64,000 nt of DNA from Brachyspira innocens ATCC 29796 (lineage in GTDB: Bacteria > Spirochaetota > Brachyspiria > Brachyspirales > Brachyspiraceae): NCBI RefSeq assembly GCF_000384655.1, contig NZ_ARQI01000118.1, forward strand, positions 1-64,000, written 5' to 3'. Every line of letters begins with the position of its first letter. Position 1 is the first letter of the stretch. Made by a program: the position numbers and the translations under genes. Shown here piece after piece: positions 36,732 to 46,083 of this stretch. The notes under the pieces are model-generated. The model was given only the letters and a program-made list of their open reading frames with translations. It did no database searches and was not told the origin of the DNA.

Positions 36732-37466
36732 TTAATTATTTGGTACTAAACCATCTTTTAATACCTGCATATTTTCTTCTATTACTGGTTCAAAATCCTT
36801 ATTTCCGTCTTCATATTTTGGATTGTATCTTATGCTTGTAAATAAATACTCTACTGGAACATTAGTTGTAGTTATACCTAATATTCTTATAATCATACCA
36901 GTATCATCTACCCATAAATGTATTTTTGTAAAACCTGTTCTGTCTACACTGGCCTGCTTAGAAGTTAAAAGCATATGATAGGCTCTTCTATTATCATTAC
37001 CAGCATAAGAAGCACTATTATATTTAGCAATGCCAAGTTCAGAGTCTTTAAAACTATTAATAGCCACCAATTCACGTTCATTATAAAAATCTATATTAAA
37101 TTTACTTGTTAGTCTTAATATACCTTCTGCTGTATAAATAGCCCCAGAATCTCCGTAATTAAGTTTCTGCTCTGCTACAACATTATTTCTAGGGAAAATT
37201 ATCCATAAAGTCTCACCATTGCAGTATATTGACTGTCCGTTGGCACCGCTTGTATATTCCATTTTAAATAGATTTGGATTTTTAGTTATTAGTTTTCCGT
37301 AGGATAATTTTTCTCCGTTACGTTCTACAAAATTGGCTGAAAATCCGTTTATTTTTGAGAATCTATTGGATATCATGCTGACAACTCTTTCGGGGGTCAT
37401 TATTTGAGTATATGCTATTGAAGATAATGATAGAGATAATAAAATAAAAGGTATTATTTTTTTCAT
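36732..37466 (-). CDS. LolA-type outer-membrane lipoprotein carrier protein
   Basis: The 244-residue protein has a signal peptide (IIPFILLSLSLSSIAYTQ) and the LolA pattern: RFSKINGFSANFVERNGEK, GKLITKNPNLFKMEYTSG, SIYCNGETLWIIFPRNN, and a later VDDTGMIIRILGI block. LolA carries lipoproteins across the periplasm to the outer membrane, fitting the many lipoproteins nearby. It heads a long minus-strand run with the rodZ-like gene. Confidence 0.82.
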   Translation of the reverse strand: MKKIIPFILLSLSLSSIAYTQIMTPERVVSMISNRFSKINGFSANFVERNGEKLSYGKLITKNPNLFKMEYTSGANGQSIYCNGETLWIIFPRNNVVAEQKLNYGDSGAIYTAEGILRLTSKFNIDFYNERELVAINSFKDSELGIAKYNSASYAGNDNRRAYHMLLTSKQASVDRTGFTKIHLWVDDTGMIIRILGITTTNVPVEYLFTSIRYNPKYEDGNKDFEPVIEENMQVLKDGLVPNN

Positions 37467-37791
37467 AGATATTTTTATTTGTCCTTAAATAAAGTCGGTA
37501 TAATTTATACTAAAATTATATGATATAATAAAAATATATAAAAAACAAGTATTTTATTTTTTATTTGAAATCATTATTTTAAATAAATCACAAAAAATTC
37601 ATACTCATTTTTTGTCAAAAACGGGTATGAAACTTGATTTTTTTATCTATATATATCATTTTTGTCAATTATAGGAACTATATATTACCTCATATTAATG
37701 ACTTATTTTAAATATAAAGTATATTTAAAAATAAACTATCAAAACAAATCACATTATATATAATAAACTATATACATTTAGGAGGATAACT
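37467..37791. other. Divergent intergenic region with a hairpin
   Basis: No gene is seen in these 325 bases. TTCATAC (37598-37604) pairs with GTATGAA (37625-37631) with an inner TTTTTG/CAAAAA pairing, giving a possible stem-loop between the lolA-like and STAS gene starts. ATCATTTTTGTCAATTA repeats part of it at about 37657. Confidence 0.35.
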
Positions 37792-38037
37792 ATGAAAATA
37801 AAAAAAATAGATAATACTAAATATAACATGTCAAAATATAAAAGCATATACAGCAACAGAAGTGCAATAATACAAAATGATGAAGAAATAGTACTTCTTC
37901 TTGGAAATGAAATGCGTAAAGAGGGAGTTGTAGATGTAGAAGCCGCTGTATATTTATCTTTACCTAGTTTCTTAAGACTATATGATACTTTGAAAGAAAA
38001 AATTGATATGTTTAGAAAAGGCGGAAATTTATTATAG
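37792..38037 (+). CDS. Small conserved-looking protein of unknown function upstream of a STAS protein
   Basis: The 81-residue protein has a good AGGAGG site 8 nt before its ATG. It has no signal peptide or membrane segment. The region IIQNDEEIVLLLGNEM and VYLSLPSFLRLYDTLKEKI faintly resembles DUF3467-type small proteins, but I cannot confirm this. It is 22 bp upstream of the STAS gene and probably co-transcribed, so a regulatory partner role is possible. Confidence 0.6.
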   Translation: MKIKKIDNTKYNMSKYKSIYSNRSAIIQNDEEIVLLLGNEMRKEGVVDVEAAVYLSLPSFLRLYDTLKEKIDMFRKGGNLL

Positions 38038-38059
38038 TTATAAGGAGATTATTAAGCTT

Positions 38060-38425
38060 ATGAAAAATGATTATATAAAAGAATACTGTATTAAAAATGA
38101 TAAAAATATTATTCTTATAATAGAAAAAGATATTAATAAAAAAATGTATAATGAACTTTATAGTACATTAAATAGACTTTTAGAAAATGGAAGTAAAAAT
38201 ATCATAATATATTTTAGAAATAGTATAAAATATATTGTATCAAATGCTATATATTTAATGCTTGAAACACAAAAGGTGCTTGAGTTTAGAGGAGGTAAAA
38301 TGATACTTACTGGATTAAACGAATATGCAAAATGGTCTGTAAAATCACTAGAAGCTCATAAAAAAATAAAGATATTCGATAATATTCAAAATGCAATAGA
38401 AGATATAGAAGAAATTACAGCATAA
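38060..38425 (+). CDS. STAS-domain (anti-anti-sigma-like) protein
   Basis: The start at 38060 follows TAAGGAGA. The 121-residue protein has the STAS order: a beta strand NIILIIEKDINKKMYNELYS, NIIIYFRNSIKYIVSNAIY in place of the usual DLS(x)V(x)YIDSSGL, then GGKMILTGLNEYAKWSVKSL and IFDNIQNAIEDI. The phosphorylatable Ser region is altered (FRNSIKYIVSNAI), so control by an SpoIIAB-type kinase is uncertain. It likely takes part in a partner-switch or membrane-associated regulator with its 81-residue neighbour. Confidence 0.65.
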   Translation: MKNDYIKEYCIKNDKNIILIIEKDINKKMYNELYSTLNRLLENGSKNIIIYFRNSIKYIVSNAIYLMLETQKVLEFRGGKMILTGLNEYAKWSVKSLEAHKKIKIFDNIQNAIEDIEEITA

Positions 38426-38454
38426 TGAAATAATAAAATAAATATAATAAACAA

Positions 38455-38487
38455 AAAGCAAGGAAAAAACTCCTTGCTTTATTTTTT
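38455..38487. terminator. Bidirectional terminator between STAS and rhodanese genes
   Basis: AAAGCAAGG at 38455-38463 pairs perfectly with CCTTGCTTT at 38472-38480, with A-run left and ATTTTTT right. Confidence 0.85.
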
Positions 38488-38493
38488 AATTAT

Positions 38494-38889
38494 TTAATTC
38501 TGATTTGTTAATAAGGCATTTACAAAATCTGTATAATTAATATTAGCCAAATTATAAACATGCAAAAAACCATTTGTAAACATTATAGATGAGGCTATAG
38601 TAGATCTGTTTCCGCTTCTGCAGTATACTATATACTCTTTATTTTTATCTAAAAGATTTATTTTGCTTGTAAAATCAGTATTTAACACATCAATATTAAT
38701 TGAATTAGGGGCACTTCCAGACATATACTCTTCTGGTGTTCTTACATCTAATAGAACCAAATTTGTAGATTTGCTCATTAAATCCAATGCCTTTTTTATA
38801 TTAATATTATCATAACCATTTTTAGAGCATGATGATATCATTAATAAAAATCCTAAAATCAAGGAAAAACATAATAAATATTTTCTCAT
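38494..38889 (-). CDS. Rhodanese-domain lipoprotein
   Basis: The 131-residue protein has a lipoprotein signal ending MISSC (Cys21). One rhodanese domain follows: LVLLDVRTPEEYMSGSAPNS, then the active-site loop CRSGNRS with Cys90. It may transfer sulfane sulfur or act in redox processes at the envelope. Rhodanese lipoproteins are known in many bacteria, but the partner is unknown. It converges with the STAS gene across a shared terminator. Confidence 0.85.
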   Translation of the reverse strand: MRKYLLCFSLILGFLLMISSCSKNGYDNINIKKALDLMSKSTNLVLLDVRTPEEYMSGSAPNSINIDVLNTDFTSKINLLDKNKEYIVYCRSGNRSTIASSIMFTNGFLHVYNLANINYTDFVNALLTNQN

Positions 38890-39066
38890 ATTTTATATAT
38901 CCTTTTATAATTATTTTTTCTTAAATATTATGTTAATTAATAATACTAATAATATTATATTTATATATTTTGTCAAACTCTTTTAATAATAAAATAATTT
39001 TAATTTTATATTTTCTTTACTTTTCTGTTTTATATAGTAAAACTTTCGTACGGGAAATTTTAGATA

Positions 39067-39222
39067 ATGATAAAAAAAGTATATTGTTTATTAAGTATAA
39101 TAATGTTATTATTAATATCATGTGCTGATAAAAGTGAGAAAGAATCAAAAGAAAAAAAATCTCCTAATATTATGGAAGATGATGAATATATAAAAAATAT
39201 AATAAAGGATTCTTCTAAATAA
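39067..39222 (+). CDS. 51-residue lipoprotein, unknown function
   Basis: An ATG at 39067 opens a 51-codon frame ending TAA at 39220-39222. The product begins MIKKVYCLLSIIMLLLISCA, a good lipoprotein signal with lipid Cys19, followed by a short charged tail rich in Lys, Glu and Asp. The lipobox makes a chance frame unlikely. It lies 18 bp before the EamA gene on the same strand. No function can be given. Confidence 0.6.
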   Translation: MIKKVYCLLSIIMLLLISCADKSEKESKEKKSPNIMEDDEYIKNIIKDSSK

Positions 39223-39240
39223 TTAAAAAACACTTAAAAA

Positions 39241-40167
39241 ATGGAAAAAACAATCATGTTTATTAATCAAAAAACAAAAGCCTATGCTGGAACTATTTTT
39301 AGCGTATTAATTTGGGGTATAACTTTTATTTCTACAAAAATATTATTAAATGATTTTTCGCCTATAGAAATTCTTTTAAGCAGATTTGTATTAGGCTTCA
39401 TACTTTTAATGATAATATATCCTAAAAACAATAAAATCTACTCAAAAAAAGAAGAAGCATTATTTGCAGCCGCTGGGATAACAGGTATAACGCTTTACTA
39501 TCTATTTGAAAACATGGCGTTAAATTATTCTCTTGCATCAAATGTAGGAATTTTGGTTGCTGTAGGTCCTTTATTTACTGGTATTTTTTCATCTCTAATA
39601 TTAAAAGAAAGATTAAGAATAAATTTTATTATAGGTTTTATATTTGCTATAGTAGGAATAGCAGTAATAACATTTAATGGAAAGTTTATATTAAAAATAA
39701 ATCCTCTTGGAGATATGCTCGCTATTCTTGCCGCTGTTATGTGGGGGCTTTATTCTGTACTTATAAAAATGATAGGCGATATGGGATTTCACTCTGTTAC
39801 AATAACAAAAAAGACATTTATGTACGGCATAATATTTATGATACCAATAATGTTTTTTGTTGGATTTGATGTTAATATTAGCGATTATATAAAACCTATA
39901 AATCTTATAAACTTTTTATTTTTATCATTTGTAGCATGTACTTTATGCTTTATAGCTTGGACATATTCTACAAAGATTTTGGGTGCTGTTAGAAACAATA
40001 CTTATATATATTTCATACCAATAATAACTCTTATAGCTTCAAAAATAATATTAAATGAAAATATTACAATATTTGCTTTGATAGGAGTAGTATTAATATT
40101 ATTAGGAGTTATAATATCAGAATCAAATTTTGCCTCTTTTTTATTAAAGAAGAAGAATAGTATTTGA
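39241..40167 (+). CDS. EamA-family (DMT) transporter
   Basis: The 308-residue protein has ten membrane segments in two EamA repeats: GTIFSVLIWGITFISTKILL with LSRFVLGFILL, and LAILAAVMWGLYSVLIKMIG with FIPIITLIASKIILNENIT. A metabolite exporter is the family role; the substrate is unknown. ATG 39256 (MFINQKTK) is an alternative start; neither has a strong ribosome site. It follows the 51-residue lipoprotein gene closely. Confidence 0.85.
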   Translation: MEKTIMFINQKTKAYAGTIFSVLIWGITFISTKILLNDFSPIEILLSRFVLGFILLMIIYPKNNKIYSKKEEALFAAAGITGITLYYLFENMALNYSLASNVGILVAVGPLFTGIFSSLILKERLRINFIIGFIFAIVGIAVITFNGKFILKINPLGDMLAILAAVMWGLYSVLIKMIGDMGFHSVTITKKTFMYGIIFMIPIMFFVGFDVNISDYIKPINLINFLFLSFVACTLCFIAWTYSTKILGAVRNNTYIYFIPIITLIASKIILNENITIFALIGVVLILLGVIISESNFASFLLKKKNSI

Positions 40168-40180
40168 TGCTAGAATTTAT

Positions 40181-40295
40181 TATATACTGAAAAATTTTTA
40201 AGTTTGTCAATTTTTATGTTGTTGCTTTCCCGCTGCGACTTCGTAAAAGAACCTTATATCCTCAACAAGTTTGGATACGCTTCGTGAAATTGCAA
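40181..40295. repeat. Intergenic repeat: shared AT motif plus GC-richer patch
   Basis: TATATACTGAAAAATTTTTA followed by AGTTTGTCAA (40181-40210) recurs at 56034-56060. A GC-richer patch with GACTTCGTAAAAGAAC and GGATACGCTTCGTGAA follows, resembling the CTTCGTAAGAGC part of copy D at 56133. Confidence 0.45.
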
Positions 40296-40314
40296 ATATA
40301 AAAATAATACTGTT

Positions 40315-40998
40315 TTATTTACTTTTTTTAGAAGGCTTTTTTTCTTTATATTCGTTTTTAAAATAATCGCAATACTGTGATACTGTGCATTTAGAACATA
40401 AAGGAGAAACAGGCTTGCATAGATTCTGACCGTAAACTACCAAAGTATCATTATAAACCCTCCAATACTCTTTAGGCAGCTTATCACGCAAAGCAAACTC
40501 AGTCTCTTCAGGTGTTTTTGTATGAACATAACCGAATCTGTTTGATATTCTATGCACATGCGTATCAACACATATTCCGTCCTTATCAAATGCTTCAGTT
40601 ACAACTAAATTGGCAACCTTTCTTCCAACACCTTTAAGTTTAAGAAGCTCATCTATCTCATCAGGCACTTTTCCGCCGAAATCATCTATAATCATTTTTG
40701 ATACTTCAAGTATATTTTTTGCCTTTACTTTATAAAAACCTACTGGATATATAAGTTTTGCTATTTCTTCTTCTGTGAGTTTTAGCATATCTTCCGCTGT
40801 GCCTGCTTTTTCAAACAAACGCATAGAAGCATCTCTTGTAGTAGGGTCTTTTGTTCTAAGAGAAAGCATTGTAGATATTAAAATTTTATAAGCATCTCTG
40901 TTTGTAATTATTTTTATTTCAGTTACAACAGGCATAGGCATTTCTTTTGTAACTTTAGTAAGTTCTTTCATTATTGGGTGAATATCATTGTCATTCAT
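40315..40998 (-). CDS. nth: Endonuclease III (DNA glycosylase/AP lyase)
   Basis: The 227-residue enzyme removes oxidised pyrimidines and nicks at the abasic site. The helix-hairpin-helix [16 protein letters not shown] carries the catalytic Lys, the catalytic Asp is in [12 protein letters not shown], and the [4Fe-4S] ligands are C-x6-C-x2-C-x5-C ([17 protein letters not shown]). A basic tail (KKPSKKSK) is added. The single gene is followed by the GC-richer repeat at 40181-40295. Confidence 0.94.
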   Translation of the reverse strand: MNDNDIHPIMKELTKVTKEMPMPVVTEIKIITNRDAYKILISTMLSLRTKDPTTRDASMRLFEKAGTAEDMLKLTEEEIAKLIYPVGFYKVKAKNILEVSKMIIDDFGGKVPDEIDELLKLKGVGRKVANLVVTEAFDKDGICVDTHVHRISNRFGYVHTKTPEETEFALRDKLPKEYWRVYNDTLVVYGQNLCKPVSPLCSKCTVSQYCDYFKNEYKEKKPSKKSK

Positions 40999-41020
40999 AA
41001 AATAAAACCTTTATAATATA

Positions 41021-42070
41021 TTATTTATCAAACAAATACCAAAATTTAGAATCTCTTTTTACAAAAGGTTTTAATTCTAAATATGTAAAATCAATTTCTA
41101 TAATACCCTGAGCATATCCTGATATTTTATATAATGGCCATATAAATTTAATGCCAGAGGGAGTAATATCAAATACATCACTAAGTTCTATAGAATGAAA
41201 ATCAAAAAAATCTCTTTCTGTAAAATTTCTAAGTAATTTACTTTGCATTAAATTGATAAGCTCTCTGTCATTCTTATTTTCTAAAAGTTCTGATGAATTA
41301 AGCCCTATTCTCTCTCCAGTCGAAATTAAATATATAGAAGGTATAAAATTATATATTCCATGCGTTCCGCCTGCATATGAGTAGTTATAAACAGAGAAGG
41401 ATATTATTTTTTCATCTAAAAAAGAAACATTAATTTCCTTCTTCATATAAAAATCTGAACTGCTGTATGATGAATCTTTCCAGCTTTTATAATCATCTAT
41501 AATCTCATTATTTAAAAGTAATTCTATTCTTTCAGAATTAAGAGATCTTATACCATCAATATCTAAAGAAATTTTATCTACAGAATTAAGCCCTTTTTCA
41601 TTATCAACAATAACAGCATCTTTACTCGACTCAAAAACATAATCTCCATAATCTATTTTTAATGATGAATTAATAATATCTAAATTGTTTATAGGATAAG
41701 ATTTGTTATTTGCAAACTCAAAATTATATTTACTATTTCCGTCATAAGAAGACCATTCTCCAGAAAATACCATACCATCAGAAACAGTGCCGTTAAAATA
41801 TCCTGTTATTCTATTATTTACTTTTTCATTTATACTAATAGTGTTATTTGATATACTGCCTTCTATATTGATAAACTGATTTATACCGTCATAATAATAT
41901 TTACCTGTAATAGCCTTATCATTAATATATAAATATAAATATATTTTAGAGTTTCCTATATTACCGCTGCAAAAATAAAATTTCTTCACATGTGATTCAG
42001 GCGATTGAGAAAACAAGATATTTGAATAAAAAACAAATACCAATATAAAAAAAATTCTAAACAGCTTCAA
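41021..42070 (-). CDS. Exported protein with DUF3298-like C-terminal domain
   Basis: The 349-residue protein has a signal peptide (FRIFFILVFVFYSNILFS). Its C-terminal half matches the RsiV/PdaC-type DUF3298 pattern: YAGGTHGIYNF, then ERIGLNSSELLEN, and GIKFIWPLYKISGYAQGIIE. The N-terminal half is beta-rich with repeated IEGSISNN/FNGTVSDG turns. In other bacteria this domain binds lysozyme or sits beside a deacetylase; here the role is unknown. The start codon is a TTG (42068-42070), with only a weak ribosome site. Confidence 0.65.
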   Translation of the reverse strand: MKLFRIFFILVFVFYSNILFSQSPESHVKKFYFCSGNIGNSKIYLYLYINDKAITGKYYYDGINQFINIEGSISNNTISINEKVNNRITGYFNGTVSDGMVFSGEWSSYDGNSKYNFEFANNKSYPINNLDIINSSLKIDYGDYVFESSKDAVIVDNEKGLNSVDKISLDIDGIRSLNSERIELLLNNEIIDDYKSWKDSSYSSSDFYMKKEINVSFLDEKIISFSVYNYSYAGGTHGIYNFIPSIYLISTGERIGLNSSELLENKNDRELINLMQSKLLRNFTERDFFDFHSIELSDVFDITPSGIKFIWPLYKISGYAQGIIEIDFTYLELKPFVKRDSKFWYLFDK

Positions 42071-42179
42071 ATTACACTCTTTTATGAGATTTTTAATTTT
42101 ATTATATATATTTACAAAAATAAAACAAGTACTTTATAATCATAATTAATATAACAATTTTTTAATATAATACAAAAAA

Positions 42180-42209
42180 AGAGTACATCATATAAAATGA
42201 CATACTCTG
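42180..42209 (-). terminator. Terminator after tpiA
   Basis: On the minus strand AGAGTATGTCAT pairs with ATGATGTACTCT (two mismatches), followed by TTTTTTT. Confidence 0.65.
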
Positions 42210-42230
42210 TAATATTAAATAATTTATTTT

Positions 42231-42992
42231 TTATTTAGCAATATAATTAACTATTCTTGCAAATTTATCAGCTACTAATGAAGCTCCGCCAACCAAAGCA
42301 CCATCTATATTAGGCATATTAAGCAAATCATCAGCATTTTTTTCATTAACACTTCCGCCGTAAAGTATAATCATTCCTTCAGCAACATTTTCATTATAAA
42401 GAGATTTCAAAGTTTCTCTTATAGTTTTATGCACTTCATCAGCGTCCTGAGGAGTAGCAGTTTTACCAGTACCAATAGCCCAAACAGGTTCATATGCTAT
42501 AACAACTTTTTTAGCTTCAGCTTCGCTTAAACCTTTAAATGCTTCTTTAGTTTGATTACTTACTATATCAGAAGTAATTCCTTTTTCTCTTTCTTCTAAA
42601 TGTTCGCCAACACATAAAACAGGTATAAGATTTTTATCTAAAGCTCTCTTTACTTTTTTATTTATAAGTTCATCTTTCTCACCGAAAATATCTCTGCATT
42701 CAGAGTGTCCTACAATAACATATTCGCATCCTACAGCCAAAAGCATGTCAGCAGAAATTTGACCAGTAAAAGCACCTTTCTCTTCAAAATATAAATTCTG
42801 AGCTCCTAATTTTATATTACTTCCTTTAAGAGCATTATGTACATCGCTCAAACAAGTAAATGTAGGAGCTATCATAATATCTCTGTCTTTAACATCTTTA
42901 ACCAAATCTTTTAACTGATTAACTAATTCTAAAGCTTCTTTATTAGAATTATTCATTTTCCAGTTACCCGCAATAAGTTTTCTTCTAGCCAT
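42231..42992 (-). CDS. tpiA: Triosephosphate isomerase
   Basis: The 253-residue glycolytic enzyme interconverts DHAP and glyceraldehyde-3-phosphate. Landmarks are GNWKMN at the start (Asn, Lys), the catalytic His in VIVGHSECR, the catalytic Glu in AYEPVWAIGTGKTAT, and the phosphate loops LYGGSVN and GALVGGASL. Length is typical. A GGAGGA-type site precedes the ATG. A terminator follows; the isochorismatase gene is 29 bp upstream on the same strand. Confidence 0.97.
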   Translation of the reverse strand: MARRKLIAGNWKMNNSNKEALELVNQLKDLVKDVKDRDIMIAPTFTCLSDVHNALKGSNIKLGAQNLYFEEKGAFTGQISADMLLAVGCEYVIVGHSECRDIFGEKDELINKKVKRALDKNLIPVLCVGEHLEEREKGITSDIVSNQTKEAFKGLSEAEAKKVVIAYEPVWAIGTGKTATPQDADEVHKTIRETLKSLYNENVAEGMIILYGGSVNEKNADDLLNMPNIDGALVGGASLVADKFARIVNYIAK

Positions 42993-43021
42993 TTTAAAAA
43001 TCCTCCGATTATTTTTTAATA

Positions 43022-43582
43022 TTATTCTTTTAATAATTTACTAAGCTCTTTAAAACAATCAACCTTAGAATGTTCTATATGCCAGAAAAGAATCATTTCA
43101 GTACTTACAATATTAGCACCGATTTTTCTCATCTGTTCTAAAGCTATATGTTTATTTTCTTTAGTTCTCGACGAGCAGGCATCAGCAACAACATAAACAT
43201 TATAACCATTATCTATTAAATGCAATACACTATAATATACACACACATGAGTCTCAATGCCAAAAACTATAATATTTTTTTTATCAAAAGAATTAAACTC
43301 TTTTACAAAATCTTCAGTTCCAAATATACTAAAATAATCCTTAGCAAATAATTTATAATCCTTTGGAAATACTATCCTTTCATCAGTAGCACCAAGACCT
43401 TTTGGGTATTGTTCTGTAACTAAAACTGGAATATTATAAATATCAGCAGTTCTTAATAAAATATTCGTATTCTTGATTAAAGGATCAATATCACTCATAG
43501 TAGGTATTATTTTACTTTGCAAATCTATACAAATATATAATGAATCCTCTTTATCAAGTATAGGTTTATTCATTAATTTCAT
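43022..43582 (-). CDS. Isochorismatase-family cysteine hydrolase
   Basis: I take the ATG at 43580-43582, 7 nt after AAGGA; the longer frame begins with TTG. The 186-residue protein has the triad pattern: Asp in YICIDLQ, a Lys in the middle (FPKDYKLFAKDYFS), and nucleophile Cys in FGIETHVCVYYSVL. Relatives include nicotinamidase-like and YcaC-type hydrolases of unknown substrate. It lies directly upstream of tpiA on the same strand. Confidence 0.85.
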   Translation of the reverse strand: MKLMNKPILDKEDSLYICIDLQSKIIPTMSDIDPLIKNTNILLRTADIYNIPVLVTEQYPKGLGATDERIVFPKDYKLFAKDYFSIFGTEDFVKEFNSFDKKNIIVFGIETHVCVYYSVLHLIDNGYNVYVVADACSSRTKENKHIALEQMRKIGANIVSTEMILFWHIEHSKVDCFKELSKLLKE

Positions 43583-43649
43583 AAATAAGTCCTTAATATG
43601 ATTTTGATATAAATTATAAGACAAAATGATAAAAAATACAAATAAAAAA

Positions 43650-43675
43650 AAGGGGAAACTTTTAAGTCTCCCCTT
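43650..43675 (-). terminator. Terminator after flaA
   Basis: AAGGGGAGACT pairs with AGTTTCCCCTT on the minus strand (one mismatch), followed by a run of T. Confidence 0.85.
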
Positions 43676-43707
43676 AATTTTTATATTTAGTTATACTAAA
43701 TTCTAAA

Positions 43708-44670
43708 TTATTGAGCTTGCTCTTCAGCAGCACCTGTGTCAGCAGCAGCACCGTTATCAGCAGCAGCTTGATCTTGTTGTTCAGTACCATCGCCGATACG
43801 TCTTTGTTCAAGATCTCTTAATTCTGCTTGTTCACGTATTCTAGCAGCTTCTATAGCTTGTTTTCTGTCATTTTCAGTTTTTAAGATCTGCCAAGTACCT
43901 TCATCATCGATATCTTCTTCAGCATCAACAACTACTACATCGTACTCAACTGTTATATCTTTAACATAAGTAATGAAATCGCCGCCTTGAGTATCTTTAG
44001 TTCTATAGAAACCTAAAGAATCTAATTTTATAGAAGGAACCATTCTAGGATAAAGAGGTTCTCTTACTAATACTCTGTCGCGAACATTAGGCAAATATTC
44101 TCTGTTTTCCCATCTTACTTGTCTCCAGCCATTGAAGTAAACAGTACCCATAGGATAAGATTTTAATTCACCAAATTCATTTTGTAAATTTACGAAGTAG
44201 CTAACTAAGAAATTACGTCCGTAAACCCAAGAGCTTATAGATTTAATTTCGCCAACGTTATGTATAACACCTTTACCTTCTGTATATTTAGTACCGTTAG
44301 TACCACCATACATTTCAAGTTCATATACTGGTTTTACTAAAGCATAACTGTTCCAAGCTGCTAATGGGAAATGTACTCTTATACCAAGAACTTTACCAGC
44401 TTCCCAAGCACCATTGTTACCTTTACTGTCTACGTTAGTAACATAAGAATTTCTGCGATTTTCTGTTAATCTAGCAGATTCATTCAACCACACTACCCAG
44501 TTATCATTATAAAGATTTTCTGCAACTGGAACTAATTCATTTGTATCACCTTCTCCACCTAAGTTATCAGCATTACCAGTTAAAGCAAAATCAATCAAAG
44601 TTGAGTTTGTTAAACCGTAAGCAGATGCAGCGATAAAAATGGAAGTTAATACTACGAATAACTTTTTCAT
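43708..44670 (-). CDS. flaA: Periplasmic flagellar filament outer-layer (sheath) protein FlaA
   Basis: The 320-residue protein has a cleavable signal peptide ([18 protein letters not shown]). The body fits spirochaete FlaA proteins: [57 protein letters not shown] and a late [16 protein letters not shown]. FlaA coats the FlaB core of the periplasmic flagella and affects stiffness and motility. The C-terminus is Gln/Ala/Asp-rich and low complexity. The gene stands alone, with a strong promoter, AAGGAG site and strong terminator, as expected for an abundant protein. This is the best taxonomic marker in the window. Confidence 0.93.
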   Translation of the reverse strand: MKKLFVVLTSIFIAASAYGLTNSTLIDFALTGNADNLGGEGDTNELVPVAENLYNDNWVVWLNESARLTENRRNSYVTNVDSKGNNGAWEAGKVLGIRVHFPLAAWNSYALVKPVYELEMYGGTNGTKYTEGKGVIHNVGEIKSISSWVYGRNFLVSYFVNLQNEFGELKSYPMGTVYFNGWRQVRWENREYLPNVRDRVLVREPLYPRMVPSIKLDSLGFYRTKDTQGGDFITYVKDITVEYDVVVVDAEEDIDDEGTWQILKTENDRKQAIEAARIREQAELRDLEQRRIGDGTEQQDQAAADNGAAADTGAAEEQAQ

Positions 44671-44717
44671 AATTTATTGCACTCCTTGTACTAATTAATA
44701 AGCATAATAATACAACT

Positions 44718-44746
44718 TTTATACACTAAATTTCTTAATTTGTCAA
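44718..44746 (-). promoter_or_regulatory. Sigma70-type promoter of flaA
   Basis: On the minus strand TTGACA (44741-44746) and TATAAA (44718-44723) are 17 nt apart, about 50 nt before the ATG. This suggests sigma70, not a sigma28 flagellar promoter. Confidence 0.75.
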
Positions 44747-44775
44747 GCAAATTTAATTAAAAAATAAATCATTAT

Positions 44776-44803
44776 TTGACATTATCTATTATTAATGTAC
44801 AAT
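44776..44803 (+). promoter_or_regulatory. Promoter of the SDH-type protease gene
   Basis: TTGACA (44776-44781) and TACAAT (44798-44803) are 16 nt apart, 52 nt before the ATG at 44856. Confidence 0.6.
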
Positions 44804-44855
44804 CTTATAAAAAAAATGTAGTTATGTAAATTAAACAGACCCTAAAGGATAGAAA

Positions 44856-45878
44856 ATGGCTTCAAAAAATACATCTAGTAAAACTCATACTAAAACTATT
44901 AAACCGCCTATACTGTTTTCAAAAACACAGGAAATTATTAATAAAATTACAAAACAATTAGATGCACCGCTGCTTTCTTATTGGAATTCCAATGGCGGAA
45001 GTGTATGTCAAAATGATGTTATAGTATTATCTGATGTACTTAAACATATTGGAAAATGCGATAAAATATATTTTTTTATAAAAAGCTCTGGAGGAAGCGG
45101 ACAGGCTTCTCTTAGAATAGTTCATCTGCTTAGACAGTCATGCAAAAAAATTGTGGCATTACTGCCTTTAGAAGCTGCAAGTGCTGCTACTATGCTTTGT
45201 TTGGGTGCTGATGAAATACAAATGGGACCTTTAGCATTTATAACAGCTGTAGATACTTCCCTTCAGCATGAACTTTCTCCTGTGAATAAAGATAATAATT
45301 TGGTTTATGTAAGTCAGGACGAACTTGCAAGAGTCATAAAGCTATGGAAAGAGCAGGCAAATAATAATGACAATAATCCATATGAACATATATATAAATA
45401 CATACACCCATTAGTTTTGGGAGCCGTTGACAGAGCCTCAAGTTTATCAATAAAACTATGCAAAGATATTTTATCATATCATATGGATAATCAAAAATTA
45501 ATAGACAACATATCAAATTCTCTAAACTCTGCTTATCCTTCTCATAACTACCCTATCACTATAAGAGAAGCAAAAAAATTGGGGCTGAATGTAAAAGAAA
45601 TGGATGAAAAATTAAATGAATCATTAATGGCTCTAAATGAATACTATTCCGAAATGGGACAGAAATCATGTACTGATTATGATGAATTTAACTATCATGA
45701 CAATGAAATACTCAATATACATGAAGGTGCTGGAGTTCAAATATACTATCAGGAGGATAAAGACTGGCATTACAGATCAGAAGAAAGGAGATGGATACCT
45801 ATGAATGATAACAGCGGATGGATAAAAAATACTTTAATAAATGGAAAACATGTTAAAAATATATTTCATATAAGATAG
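44856..45878 (+). CDS. SDH-type Clp-fold serine proteinase-like protein
   Basis: The 340-residue protein resembles the serine dehydrogenase proteinase (SDH_sah) family of the ClpP/SppA fold. It has FFIKSSGGSGQASLRIVHLL and KIVALLPLEAASAATMLCLG, with candidate nucleophile Ser109, then ADEIQMGPLAFITAVDTSL. No signal peptide or membrane segment is seen, so it is probably cytoplasmic. The last 70 residues (from about Tyr270) add a WG-like tail with HYRSEERRWIPMNDNSGW, absent from simple members. Activity and substrate are unknown. Confidence 0.75.
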   Translation: MASKNTSSKTHTKTIKPPILFSKTQEIINKITKQLDAPLLSYWNSNGGSVCQNDVIVLSDVLKHIGKCDKIYFFIKSSGGSGQASLRIVHLLRQSCKKIVALLPLEAASAATMLCLGADEIQMGPLAFITAVDTSLQHELSPVNKDNNLVYVSQDELARVIKLWKEQANNNDNNPYEHIYKYIHPLVLGAVDRASSLSIKLCKDILSYHMDNQKLIDNISNSLNSAYPSHNYPITIREAKKLGLNVKEMDEKLNESLMALNEYYSEMGQKSCTDYDEFNYHDNEILNIHEGAGVQIYYQEDKDWHYRSEERRWIPMNDNSGWIKNTLINGKHVKNIFHIR

Positions 45879-46083
45879 TTTTATTTTTCAAGAATAAATT
45901 TACAAATATCTATAGTAATTTTTATTTGCCGTTTATAATTTGGGTTTTAACAGAAGTACGTTTTAATATTTATAAATTAAAAAATAATACAGCATATAGA
46001 ACATTATTTCTAATTAAAATAATTTTATAAATAACTCTATAAACAAGTCTGTTAAAAAGAATTTATATAATTGTCTTTAAAAA

